From contig CAVOKW010000033.1 of NCBI GenBank assembly GCA_963696585.1, positions 62,001 to 126,000 on the forward strand: 64,000 nucleotides of DNA, written 5' to 3'. Source of the stretch: Parvibaculum sp963696585 (GTDB lineage: Bacteria > Pseudomonadota > Alphaproteobacteria > Parvibaculales > Parvibaculaceae). The translations under genes and the position numbers were made by a program. Below the pieces are notes generated by a model. That model was not told where the DNA came from. It worked only from the letters and a program-made list of their open reading frames with translations, and did not search any database. Shown here piece after piece: positions 27,142 to 35,716 of this stretch (position 1 is its first letter; each line of letters begins with the position of its first letter).

Positions 27142-27525
27142 ATGAGCCTGCACCGCGCCCGCGATCTTGTCATCGCCTTCGCGGCACTTGCCGCCTGCCA
27201 GATTGCGGGCAGCCTCATGTCACACTCTCTGCACCTGCCCATACCTGGAACGGTCATCGGCATCTTGATACTGCTGGCGGCACTGACCCTGCTGCGCCGT
27301 GTGCCGGGCGCACTGCGCGACGTTGCCGAATATATGCTCAAGCATCTCAATCTTTTCTACATCCCCGCAGCCATCGGCATCATGGCGCATGTGGCCCTTG
27401 TTCGGCAGGACCTCATCCCCATCCTGGCGGCGCTCTTTGGCTCAACTTTTCTCTCGCTCATCGTTGGCGTGCTTGTCTTCCAATGGGTGCAGGGGAAAAC
27501 GATCTCGGATGAGGGCGAGGCATGA
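27142..27525 (+). CDS. lrgA: CidA/LrgA-family holin-like membrane protein
   Basis: A 127-residue protein with four hydrophobic helices and the LrgA signature (LPIPGTVIGILILLAALTLLRRVP, then FYIPAAIGIMAH). The family forms holin-like pores tied to murein hydrolase control, cell lysis or overflow of small metabolites such as pyruvate. The ATG begins one base after the dcd stop, with no ribosome site of its own, so translation is probably coupled. It overlaps lrgB by four bases. Confidence 0.9.
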   Translation: MSLHRARDLVIAFAALAACQIAGSLMSHSLHLPIPGTVIGILILLAALTLLRRVPGALRDVAEYMLKHLNLFYIPAAIGIMAHVALVRQDLIPILAALFGSTFLSLIVGVLVFQWVQGKTISDEGEA

Positions 27526-28244
27526 GCGATATCGGCTGGCAACTGATTTACTGGGACCATGTGGGCGAGGGGGCGGCATGGATTGTCCTCACGCTTGTCA
27601 CCTATCTTCTTTTCCGGGCGCTCCAGCAACGTGCAGGCGGCAATCCGGTGCTCAATCCGGTATTGCTCGCAACAGCGACGATCATTCTGCTGATGACGTT
27701 GAGCGGGCGCGGCTATGATGACTATAATCGCGGCGGCGCATGGCTCTTGTGGCTGCTGGGGCCTGCCACAGTCGCGCTGGCAATTCCGCTTTACTTGAAC
27801 TTCGCACAGGTGCGCTCGGTGCTGTTGCCCATGTTCGCGGCCCTGATGGCGGGATCGATTACGGCCGTGCTCTCGGCCATCGTCATCGGCAAGCTGCTCG
27901 GCGCCAGCCCCGAAACCATCGCCTCGCTCGCACCCAAATCCGTGACAACACCGATCGCCATGGCCATCGCCGCCGAGATCGGGGGCATTCCGGCGCTTGC
28001 TGCCGTCTTCGTGATTTTCACAGGCATCATCGGCGCGATTTTCGGCAGCGCGATTTTCAATGCGCTCGGCGTCAAGGATCCCCGCGCACGCGGTTTTGCC
28101 ATGGGCATTGCCGCGCATGGCATCGGCACGGCCCGCGCCTTTCAGGTGAACTGGCAGGCAGGCACATTTTCAGGCATCGCCATGACAATCAATGGCATCC
28201 TGACAGCGCTTTTTCTGCCGTTGATCTGGCTATTGCTTGCTTAG
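27522..28244 (+). CDS. lrgB: LrgB-family membrane protein
   Basis: A 240-residue membrane protein with about seven helices and the LrgB core: LLVLLGPATVALAIPLY-type helix, IVIGKLLGASPETIASLAPKSVTTPIAMAIAAEIGG, and the C-terminal RGFAMGIAAHGIGTARAFQ. It works with LrgA. Start ATG overlaps the lrgA stop (ATGA). Its last four bases overlap the end of the convergent radical SAM gene. Confidence 0.92.
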   Translation: MSDIGWQLIYWDHVGEGAAWIVLTLVTYLLFRALQQRAGGNPVLNPVLLATATIILLMTLSGRGYDDYNRGGAWLLWLLGPATVALAIPLYLNFAQVRSVLLPMFAALMAGSITAVLSAIVIGKLLGASPETIASLAPKSVTTPIAMAIAAEIGGIPALAAVFVIFTGIIGAIFGSAIFNALGVKDPRARGFAMGIAAHGIGTARAFQVNWQAGTFSGIAMTINGILTALFLPLIWLLLA

Positions 28245-29182
28245 GCCGAGCAGCTTGCGCCGCCCAGCACACAAAACCTTGCGCAATGGCGGTGATTGAG
28301 TTTGACGGCGCCCATCGCGTCTTTGAGCGTTGAACCCATTTCAAATGACGCATCATCCGGCAGCAATGTGCAGGCAACAACGACGGGGTGATCGTCGCCT
28401 TTTCGCTTCACGACCATGCGGCTCGTCGCACACATCATGCTGGCGGGGTCCACATGCAGGATGCCCCAGCAGGCGGTTGTGATTTCCGGCACATCGGCGC
28501 TCTCATCCATCTCCGGGAAAATAACGAGATCGGATGAATTGAGCGCATCAAGCGGGAGGCGGTTTTGCGCAAAGAGAGCCGCATAACCAGCGCGTTCATC
28601 CGCCTCGCTTTCACCCGGCGCGGTTCGTCCGGCAATCGCCAGTGCAAAACCATTGGTTGAAAGCCAGCCAAGCCCTTCCATGGTTTTGGCAAAGCTGCCA
28701 GACCCGCGCTCGGCATCATGCAGCGCCTCAGAGTGATGATCGAGGCTCACGCGCAATTTGAGATGCGAGCCAAACCGTGACTTAAGGTTGAGCAACCCCA
28801 CGCGAATGCGCGGTCGCATCATCGGCTGCATGGCATTGGTCAAAATGAGAATGTCATGGCCGCGTATAAGCGCCGCCTCGCTCATCCCCAATATGTCAGG
28901 ATTCATGAAGGGCTCGCCGCCGGTCAATCCGATTTCGCGCGCGCCAAACCCTTCCCGCGCGATCTCATCGAGATAGATCTCGACCTCGGTAAGCGTGATA
29001 TAGGCGAGGCGATCCTCGGTCGGGCTCGAATGGATATAGCAATTTTTGCATTCGATGTTGCAAAGCGTGCCCGTATTGATCCACAGCGTCTCAAGCCCGA
29101 TAAAATCGACATGCGCCCGCGTCTCGCCTTTGGCGGTCAGGCTTGGGTCTGAAAACTTGTGAGCGGGCAGGGCAATGTTCAT
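28241..29182 (-). CDS. Radical SAM protein with extra C-terminal cysteines
   Basis: A 313-residue enzyme with the radical SAM cluster motif CNIECKNC near residue 41, the GGEPF motif and a TIM-barrel pattern. The C-terminal part carries further cysteines (CWGILH, MMCATSR, VACTLL, and CARFCVLGGASC at the very end), possibly a second iron-sulfur site of SPASM type. Substrate unknown. It stands alone on this strand, convergent with lrgB; no small precursor peptide or maturase partner lies next to it. tRNA-Gly is divergent upstream. Confidence 0.83.
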   Translation of the reverse strand: MNIALPAHKFSDPSLTAKGETRAHVDFIGLETLWINTGTLCNIECKNCYIHSSPTEDRLAYITLTEVEIYLDEIAREGFGAREIGLTGGEPFMNPDILGMSEAALIRGHDILILTNAMQPMMRPRIRVGLLNLKSRFGSHLKLRVSLDHHSEALHDAERGSGSFAKTMEGLGWLSTNGFALAIAGRTAPGESEADERAGYAALFAQNRLPLDALNSSDLVIFPEMDESADVPEITTACWGILHVDPASMMCATSRMVVKRKGDDHPVVVACTLLPDDASFEMGSTLKDAMGAVKLNHRHCARFCVLGGASCSA

Positions 29183-29298
29183 GGCGCGAGTTTAGCAAAA
29201 TCAACGCGTGTTTTACCTCTCACATTTTCGCGAGGCAGCCGAGCGGGAAGTCTTTGCCTTGTCCATATGCCATGGTAAAACCCCGGGAGACGGCCAGT

Positions 29299-29372
29299 GC
29301 GGGTGTAGCTCAATGGTAGAGCAGAAGCTTCCCAAGCTTACGACGAGGGTTCGATTCCCTTCACCCGCTCCA
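29299..29372 (+). tRNA. tRNA-Gly (anticodon CCC)
   Basis: A 74-base cloverleaf with encoded CCA: acceptor GCGGGTG/CACCCGC, D arm GCTC/GAGC, anticodon loop TTCCCAA giving CCC, T arm GAGGG-TTCGATT-CCCTT region and discriminator T. The last pair of the anticodon stem (G-A) is mismatched. A short CCTCA-AGTC-TGAGG hairpin at about 29382-29395 followed by a pyrimidine run may end the transcript. Confidence 0.95.
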
Positions 29373-29586
29373 TGCCTTTCCCCTCAAGTCTGAGGACGCG
29401 TCTTTCCCATCGCGTATGGCGCGATGCGGCGTAATTTGCCAATAGAGTTTTTGATGTGGTCGGTCATTTCGCGCGCCCCAAGCCACGGCCAAAGGCTGCA
29501 CCATCGAGTGAAAGTTCTTTTTCCAGTCTGGCGTGCTGCAAGGCAAACAGACATCGGAATATCGGGAGGAAATGAGACGATAGCAG
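29373..29586. other. Intergenic stretch after tRNA-Gly, nothing clear
   Basis: Apart from the weak hairpin just after the tRNA I see no gene or regulatory element here. There is no integrase or attachment-site duplication of the tRNA end that would mark an integrated element. Confidence 0.5.
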
Positions 29587-30102
29587 CTATTGGCCAGGTT
29601 TTCGGCGATCAGATTGCGTCGTCGCATCACGCCGACGCCGATCCGGTCCAATGAAATTATCGCTGCGCACCATCTGGCGGGGCTTTTTCACGATCGTTTC
29701 AAACCGCGCCATGAACTGGGCAGCCGAGAACGGCTTGGAGAGAATTTCAGTCACGCCTGCATCACGTGCCGTGATGATTTCCTGCCTGGAACGCCTTGTG
29801 GTCATATAGATCACGGGTATGCGTTGCAGCTCGTCTGTTTCTGCCGTCCGTAGCACCCGAACGATTGACAGGCCATCCAGCGGTGCTTCCAGCTCGTCAA
29901 TGATTGCAATGTCGATCTTCTGACGTGAAAAAATCCGCAGCGCATCCTCGCCGTCTCGAGCACTCCAGATTTTGGTGACCCCCAGGTCGTTCAAGATGAT
30001 CCGGAGCATCGACGCCATATGCGGCGAATCTTCGATCACCAGCACAGCCAGTTGCCGATAGGCCTCAAGCGGGAGAGTGGGGGTGAAGTCAAAATGCGTC
30101 AA
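29587..30102 (-). CDS. Response regulator with receiver domain only
   Basis: A 171-residue protein: receiver domain with acidic pocket ED in LVIEDSPHM, phospho-acceptor Asp near residue 69 (IAIIDELEAPLDG), Thr in YMTTRRS and Lys in LSKPFS, then a short basic tail (FIGPDRRRRD) often seen in alphaproteobacterial single-domain regulators. The start is TTG at 30102 with AAGGA eight bases before it. It lies 79 bases downstream of the glycosyltransferase gene on the same strand, and may share its transcript. Confidence 0.88.
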   Translation of the reverse strand: MTHFDFTPTLPLEAYRQLAVLVIEDSPHMASMLRIILNDLGVTKIWSARDGEDALRIFSRQKIDIAIIDELEAPLDGLSIVRVLRTAETDELQRIPVIYMTTRRSRQEIITARDAGVTEILSKPFSAAQFMARFETIVKKPRQMVRSDNFIGPDRRRRDATTQSDRRKPGQ

Positions 30103-30181
30103 TTCGGTCTTCCTTGGCAGTCAGATTCCCTCACGACGGGAATGGGGGTCAGGGTCGCAGAACTTCTTTAGGGATTGGTTA

Positions 30182-32167
30182 TCATCTGCCCCGGTTGCGC
30201 GGTGTAAGGCTGATAATATCGGGGGAAAAGGGACGCTTTTGCGCCATTCGGCTCAAACCATGATGAGTTTTCTCCCAGTGAAAGGGTCGCGTCAGAAATT
30301 GGAACATGGCTTTGTAGGAGGCGAGCGAGATCAGCAGCCAGTAAGCCGGCATGGTGAGCGCCACGGGTATGAGGCCTGCGAGCCCACGCCGGGCAACGGC
30401 CACCATGGCGGCGATGATTGCCAGCACATAGCCCGTGGTGAGGACGGACAGATTGAACAAGACGAGAGCAGGGTCACTGCCGAAGGGGATACCCCCATTC
30501 GAGAGCCAGGCGTGATAGATCGCGCCGACATAGAAAAAGGGATGCACCAGATTGGAAAGACTGAAGCCGCCAATCACGATTTGAAAGCCGAGAAAGCCCC
30601 GCCATCCCAGGGCGCGCCATAGGCGCAGCGGATCGCGCATGTGAACGAAATAGGTTTGCACCCATCCCTTGATCCAGCGCGATCTTTGACGGATCCAGTT
30701 GTGAAGCTGACAATTGGCTTCTTCCTCGGTCGTCGAGCGGATGATGCCGCAACGATAGCCAAGCGCGGCAAGCCGCATGCCGAGATCGGCATCTTCCGTC
30801 ACATTATGCGCGTCCCACCCCCCGGACTCGCGCAGGGCCGACAACCTGAAATGGGTCGAAGTACCCCCCAGTGGAATGGGGAGACGCAGATGATCAAGCG
30901 TTGGCAGCAGGAGATCGAAGAAGGCGCCATATTCCAGCGCGAATTGTCGTGTCAGCCAGTTTTCATTCCAGTTATAGAAATTGAGTTGAGCCTGCACACA
31001 GGCGAGCCTGGGGTCGCCCAGGGCGAAGGCAGAAGCTGCTTTGCGCAGTTGATCGGGCTCAGGCAGATCTTCGGCGTCAAAAATGACGACATAGGTGCCG
31101 CGCGCAAAGGGAAGGGCGTAATTGCAGGCTTTCGGTTTTGTTCGCGGCTGGCTGTCAGGGACCGTGATGAATTCAAAATGCCCCGGCAGGTTCAGCAACT
31201 TTGCCACCCGCAAAGTCTCGGGGTCACTGGCCTCAAAGACAAGTTTGATGTCGAGCTTGGCCGCCGGATAATTCAGATCTCGAAGCGCGCCAGCAATGAG
31301 CGGCAAAACGGCTGCCTCGCGAAACAGCGGCACGATGATGGTGTAAACAGGCAGTTCTTTGTCAGTGATCGGTTTGGACTGGGCATAGGCGAGTTCTTCG
31401 CGACTGGGCGCACCGCTTTGTCCGATGATAATGGACGCGCATCGCAAGGCGGCAATGCATAGAAAGCAGACGCCCAGCATCACGTTGAGCGCCATCAGCG
31501 TTTTGTCGATGGAGAAGCTGAGTGCAAGACCAAAAAGAACGAGGAGCAGCGCAAGCGCCCTGCGCTGGGCCCCCGTTGTGCGGCGTGCAGCCGAGTAGCG
31601 CGGCATGTCGCGCATCAGGCCAAAGCAAGCACGCGCTGTCAGATGGTCGGAAAAGTGGGTGGCAATGGCCTGCTGTATGTCGCGCGACGAGGTCACATAG
31701 ACTTTCGGGAGCCGCCCGTTACGCCGCGCGATGGCCTCTTGCGCCCGCACAGGATCCGTCGCGACATAGATGACTTCACCGTCTGCGCGTCGCCAAGGCA
31801 GCAGCAATTCGCTCAGATAAAAGGAAATATCGGCTTTGTTGAGCAGATCGGGATCAAATGCTTCGGAAGTGAGATTGACCAGCGGCAGCCCGCGCTGGGA
31901 GGCGACCAGCCGGGCAAGTTCCAGCGGCGTCGCCTGCCCGGCACTGAGCAGCACAGAGCCAAAACGCGTGCCCCATAGCCGGTTGAGGGTGAGCAGCTTT
32001 TGTAGCTCGGGTGGCGATACCAGCCCATGGCGCAAGGCAAGTTCGCCGAGCAGCGGGTGTTTGCGGGCGGCACGCCTGGCATGGACCGGGGTTGCCTTTG
32101 TCCCGCGACGGACAAGGGGTCTGGGAGGTGTCAGGCCTTCCCTCTCAAAATCCATTCGCGCCACCAT
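30182..32167 (-). CDS. Membrane glycosyltransferase family 2 with N-terminal MshEN-like domain
   Basis: A 661-residue protein in three parts. Residues 39-91 hold two 24-residue motifs separated by exactly five residues (each G at positions 3 and 10, the second starting RFG and ending SQ), the MshEN/GspE-N pattern known to bind c-di-GMP. Two membrane helices follow (about 205-250). The GT2 catalytic domain has DAEDLPEPD, GGTSTHFR, TEDADLGMRL and QRSRWIKGW, the motifs of processive cellulose-synthase-like enzymes, then about four C-terminal helices. It probably makes or exports a polysaccharide. The response regulator gene follows; a solute-binding protein gene is divergent. Confidence 0.9.
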   Translation of the reverse strand: MVARMDFEREGLTPPRPLVRRGTKATPVHARRAARKHPLLGELALRHGLVSPPELQKLLTLNRLWGTRFGSVLLSAGQATPLELARLVASQRGLPLVNLTSEAFDPDLLNKADISFYLSELLLPWRRADGEVIYVATDPVRAQEAIARRNGRLPKVYVTSSRDIQQAIATHFSDHLTARACFGLMRDMPRYSAARRTTGAQRRALALLLVLFGLALSFSIDKTLMALNVMLGVCFLCIAALRCASIIIGQSGAPSREELAYAQSKPITDKELPVYTIIVPLFREAAVLPLIAGALRDLNYPAAKLDIKLVFEASDPETLRVAKLLNLPGHFEFITVPDSQPRTKPKACNYALPFARGTYVVIFDAEDLPEPDQLRKAASAFALGDPRLACVQAQLNFYNWNENWLTRQFALEYGAFFDLLLPTLDHLRLPIPLGGTSTHFRLSALRESGGWDAHNVTEDADLGMRLAALGYRCGIIRSTTEEEANCQLHNWIRQRSRWIKGWVQTYFVHMRDPLRLWRALGWRGFLGFQIVIGGFSLSNLVHPFFYVGAIYHAWLSNGGIPFGSDPALVLFNLSVLTTGYVLAIIAAMVAVARRGLAGLIPVALTMPAYWLLISLASYKAMFQFLTRPFHWEKTHHGLSRMAQKRPFSPDIISLTPRNRGR

Positions 32168-32398
32168 CAGGCGAACCAGCGCCCATGACCCATGGTGAAA
32201 GGCTGATTATGGCAAAATTGGCTCTTAACCTTAATAGACCGAAAGGACTGATTTCGTCGGCATGAGCTTTGCGAGGTTCTCTTCAAACAGAGGCTGATCT
32301 TGCCCATTGCGCCGTTCGCTCTCATGGACGTTTCATAAAGGCACAGTATGGCTCTGCTATGGAGTGCAACTGACCTAACCTGACAATGCCGGGGCGCG

Positions 32399-33418
32399 AT
32401 GCGTTTTTTGTTCTATTTCAATTTGATCGCCATTGTGCTCCTGGCGGGAGCGCTGGCTCAGATTTATGACGGCAAGCCGCTGGCCTGGCTCGAAGGTCCG
32501 GCATCTCATGCCCTTGGACCTGTCGCCGCGAATGACAGCTGGATAGAACCGGAAGTCGGTCCGGAAGACCGGTTGCAGGACGAAGCGCCACTTGATGCAG
32601 GCGACGGGCGAGTGGTTCAGACGCCAGACGCGGCGGCGCTTTCCCGTCTGCATCTGCCCGTTCCCAATCCGCAGCGGGAGGTTGCCGCTGCGTTGCCCGA
32701 ACCGCGTCAGCTCACCTTGCTCACAGAGGGCGCCTATCCCCCTTTCAATTATCGCGATGACAAGGGCGACCTGACGGGTTTCGACATCGATATTGCGCGC
32801 GCGCTCTGCAAGCGCCTGTCAGCCGATTGTACCTTCCAGGTCATGAACTGGTCGGCGCTCATGCCGAGCCTGTTGGCGGGCAAGGCAGACGCCATTGTCG
32901 CATCGGTCATGAAGCCTCTGCCTGGCCGCGCCGCCTCTGCCGCCAAGGGCGTGATCTTCACATCGAGCTATTATGCGACACCTGGCCATTTCGCGGCGCG
33001 CCGTGATGATGTGCCCACAGCCCTGACCAAAGAAGCGCTGTCAGACAAGAAAATTGCCGTTCAGGCAGGCTCGGTGCATCGTGCTTTTCTGGCCCGGCGC
33101 TTTGCCGGTTTCAATGTCCTGGAAGTCAGCAATCTGGAAGCGGGCAAAGTCGCGCTTGCCAGCGGCAAGGCCGATCTGCTCTTTGCAGATCGCAATGCCT
33201 TGCTGCAATGGACGGCCTCGCGCAAGGCTACGACTTGTTGCCGCTTGGTGGGGTCGGATTATTCAGACGCCGCATTTTTTGGCGAGGGCGCGGGCATAGT
33301 CTTGCGTGCTGGTGATGTGTCTTTGCGCGATGAGCTGAACAAGGCGCTGGCCGCCATCATCGCAGACGGGACCTATGCTGCGATCAGCAGCCATTACTTC
33401 AATCAAAGCATATATTGA
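32399..33418 (+). CDS. Family 3 solute-binding protein, membrane-anchored
   Basis: A 339-residue protein with an N-terminal hydrophobic helix (FYFNLIAIVLLAGALAQIY) without a clear cleavage site, a Pro/Glu-rich linker of about 80 residues, then a type II periplasmic binding domain (LTLLTEGAYPPFNYRDDKGDLTGFDIDIARAL, ADAIVASV, KIAVQAGS, GKADLLFADR). Related domains bind amino acids or opines. No ABC permease or ATPase is nearby, so it may be a sensor or orphan binding protein. The 231 bases upstream hold no other recognisable element. Confidence 0.85.
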   Translation: MRFLFYFNLIAIVLLAGALAQIYDGKPLAWLEGPASHALGPVAANDSWIEPEVGPEDRLQDEAPLDAGDGRVVQTPDAAALSRLHLPVPNPQREVAAALPEPRQLTLLTEGAYPPFNYRDDKGDLTGFDIDIARALCKRLSADCTFQVMNWSALMPSLLAGKADAIVASVMKPLPGRAASAAKGVIFTSSYYATPGHFAARRDDVPTALTKEALSDKKIAVQAGSVHRAFLARRFAGFNVLEVSNLEAGKVALASGKADLLFADRNALLQWTASRKATTCCRLVGSDYSDAAFFGEGAGIVLRAGDVSLRDELNKALAAIIADGTYAAISSHYFNQSIY

Positions 33419-33420
33419 TC

Positions 33421-33957
33421 TTATGTCGGCAGCCCAGCCGCCTTCATGAGAAGTTTCGGCCTGCCGAAAAACAGGAGCCGCGCGGGTTTCAGCTCAATGT
33501 CGCGCCACGATTGAATATCAAGTTCAAAAACCAGAAACCCGGCCGTCGGCACGCCATCGCCTTGCGCCAGGGACTCATCGTCTTGCGTTGGCATGAGATC
33601 GGCCGCGAGCAGCGACAAGCCCGGATTATGCGCCACAATGAGCAATGTCTGAACATGATCAGGCGCAAGTTCGCGCGCCTGTTCGAGCAGCTCGTCCGGC
33701 AGGGCGTGATAAAGCTTGTCGGAAAACTGTGCTGACACCTTATGGCCCAGAAGCCGCTGCAATGGGGCAAAGGTTTCCCTTGCCCGGCAGGCCGTGGAAC
33801 AAAGCACGCCATCAGGTCGCCAGGGCGATGAGGCGATGAAACGGGCCATGAAGTCCGCCGTTTTCAGTCCGCGTTCATTGAGCGGCCGGTCAAAATCATC
33901 AAGCCCGGGATTGCTCCAGTCGGACTTGGCATGCCGTAACAAACAGAGCCGTTTCAT
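33421..33957 (-). CDS. SixA-type histidine phosphatase
   Basis: A 178-residue phosphohistidine phosphatase-like protein: catalytic LRHAKSDW near the N-terminus, LNERGLKTADFMA, CSTACRARETF and the second His in IVAHNPGLS. SixA in E. coli removes phosphate from HPt or NPr proteins; the true substrate here is unknown. It overlaps the sterol-desaturase-like gene by four bases (ATGA), and its stop is two bases from the convergent solute-binding protein gene. Confidence 0.88.
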   Translation of the reverse strand: MKRLCLLRHAKSDWSNPGLDDFDRPLNERGLKTADFMARFIASSPWRPDGVLCSTACRARETFAPLQRLLGHKVSAQFSDKLYHALPDELLEQARELAPDHVQTLLIVAHNPGLSLLAADLMPTQDDESLAQGDGVPTAGFLVFELDIQSWRDIELKPARLLFFGRPKLLMKAAGLPT

Positions 33958-34778
33958 ATGCGCTCCGTTTGCGATGGAACAGTGAGAAAAGGCACCGCGA
34001 GGTTCCAGAGCAGACTGGAAGGCGCGGGCGCGGGAAAGGCCTTCAACCCGATTGTCATGCCTTCATGGCCATCGCGGGGTTGGGCGCGATATGTACCAAG
34101 GAGCCTGTCCCATAGCGACAGATTGAAGCCAAAATTGCGATGGTGCTCGGCAGGCAGAACCGAGTGATGGACGCGATGCATGTCGGGTGTCACCACAAAT
34201 TGGCGCAACAACGCGTCGGTACGGGAGCCGATCCTGACATTTGAGTGATTGAACATGGCTGTCGCATTGAGAAGGATTTCAAACAGGATAACAGCGCCCA
34301 CAGGTGCCCCAAGCGCCACAACGGCGGCCATCTTGATCAGGGTGCTGAGCAGAATCTCAATGGGGTGAAAACGGATGCCGCTCGTCGCGTCAAGATCGGT
34401 ATCTGCATGATGCATGCGGTGGACACGCCACAAGATCGCGATGCGGTGAAAGGCGACATGCTGCCCGTAAACGAGCAGGTCGAGCACCAGCAAACTGAGA
34501 GGATAAGAAATGAACTGTGACAGGGGCACATTGTTGAACAGTCCATAGCCCTTGTCTTGGGCCCAGAGCGCAGCTCCGGTCACAGCCAGCGGAATGAGCA
34601 AGCGGGCCGCAACAGTATTGAGCAGGCTCAAGCCGAGATTTGTGGACCAGCGTTTCAGCCGCGCGCTGCCAAGCGCCCGACGGGGCGACAGAAGCTCCCA
34701 GCACATCATCAGGCCAAGGACGCCAACAAAGGCTGCGAGTCGCAGAAGGGAGGCATGCGCGATCAAAAATGTGTCCAT
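33954..34778 (-). CDS. Sterol desaturase/fatty acid hydroxylase family protein
   Basis: A 274-residue membrane protein with four to five helices and the di-iron His clusters of this superfamily: HVAFHR, HRMHHAD and, after a long gap, HRVHHSVLPAEHHRNFG. These enzymes use oxygen to hydroxylate or desaturate lipids, carotenoids or hopanoids. It is coupled to the SixA gene by an ATGA overlap. The substrate cannot be told from sequence. Confidence 0.88.
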   Translation of the reverse strand: MDTFLIAHASLLRLAAFVGVLGLMMCWELLSPRRALGSARLKRWSTNLGLSLLNTVAARLLIPLAVTGAALWAQDKGYGLFNNVPLSQFISYPLSLLVLDLLVYGQHVAFHRIAILWRVHRMHHADTDLDATSGIRFHPIEILLSTLIKMAAVVALGAPVGAVILFEILLNATAMFNHSNVRIGSRTDALLRQFVVTPDMHRVHHSVLPAEHHRNFGFNLSLWDRLLGTYRAQPRDGHEGMTIGLKAFPAPAPSSLLWNLAVPFLTVPSQTERI

Positions 34779-34924
34779 TGGGTAACGCTGCCTCTGGTTC
34801 TTCGCCCGCCGAACCTGTGCAAGACTATAGGGGACGGTGGCAGCGATTTAAAATCCTAGTATGAGAAATATCAGCGGCGTTGCGAAAACGGGAAGTGAAC
34901 GTTCCGCTTAACTGGAGGTTCGTC

Positions 34925-35710
34925 ATGTACAAGACCTTCATAACCGCCCCAAGCTTTGCCCTTTCCCCTGCGGCAGCGGGCCTGTTTGGGGCTGCATTGC
35001 TGACGATCTTCGTCTTGGGCGCTGCGACCGGTTCAGCCCGGCCACTCGACACTGCCGCCTCGGAATCATCAGCTATTGGCAATGACAGCGGCGAAGATGA
35101 AAGCCCGGTTGGTTATTCCTGCGATCCCGATCCGGGCGGCGGGATGGCGCCGATCATTTGCACAGGGGCCATTGATCCCGCTTCGTCCCTCATGCAGTTC
35201 AGTCTCGACTGGCATCATGAGGCCGGCCCCGACGAACGCGTGATTGATGCAATCACCATCACCGACCGTCTGACGGCACGTCCCATCCAGATCATCAAGC
35301 CCGTGGCATCGCGCGCCCCCATGAGCCTTGTCGCCAATGGCTTTGAATTCATTGATATGAACTTCGATGGCTATGCCGATCTTCGTCTCGTGAAGACAAC
35401 AACGGCGGGTTCCAATGTTTATTACAGCAATTGGCTCTGGTCGCCCGAACAGGAAATCTTTGTCAAGGATGACGCGCTCGATGCCCTGAGCTCACCGAGC
35501 TTTGATGCCGAAATGCAGGAAGTCAGTGCGCGCAATCGAAGCAGTGCTGCCGATTACCAGACTGATTTTTATGCCTATGACGGGCCCGAACTGGTGCTGA
35601 CGCATCGCGAAAGCGATCACTATTTCTCCGGGACCCAGTGTCAGCGCACCTATTTCGACCGCATTGGCGATGATTGGAAAGAGACTGGCACGGGTCCTTG
35701 CAAGGACTGA
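34925..35710 (+). CDS. Exported protein of unknown function with a calcium-binding-like motif
   Basis: A 261-residue protein with an N-terminal hydrophobic segment (about residues 15-38), a likely periplasmic body and four cysteines. Residues DMNFDGYADL form a D-x-N-x-D-G-x-x-D pattern, as found in XAC2610-like periplasmic proteins and other calcium-binding repeats; the following strands (YYSNWLWSPEQEIF, YFSGTQCQRTYFDR) fit that family too, though I am not certain. The start at 34925 has GGAGG seven bases upstream; the frame extends to 34880 but without a ribosome site. Confidence 0.68.
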   Translation: MYKTFITAPSFALSPAAAGLFGAALLTIFVLGAATGSARPLDTAASESSAIGNDSGEDESPVGYSCDPDPGGGMAPIICTGAIDPASSLMQFSLDWHHEAGPDERVIDAITITDRLTARPIQIIKPVASRAPMSLVANGFEFIDMNFDGYADLRLVKTTTAGSNVYYSNWLWSPEQEIFVKDDALDALSSPSFDAEMQEVSARNRSSAADYQTDFYAYDGPELVLTHRESDHYFSGTQCQRTYFDRIGDDWKETGTGPCKD

Positions 35711-35716
35711 GGCAGA

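Noticed and set aside
29299..29372. tRNA-Gly as an integration site for a genomic island
   Set aside because: No duplicated tRNA 3' end and no integrase are found near it.
32215..32230. CTTAACCTTAATAG before the solute-binding protein, considered as a CtrA site
   Set aside because: CtrA sites need TTAA-N7-TTAA; the half-sites here are only two bases apart.
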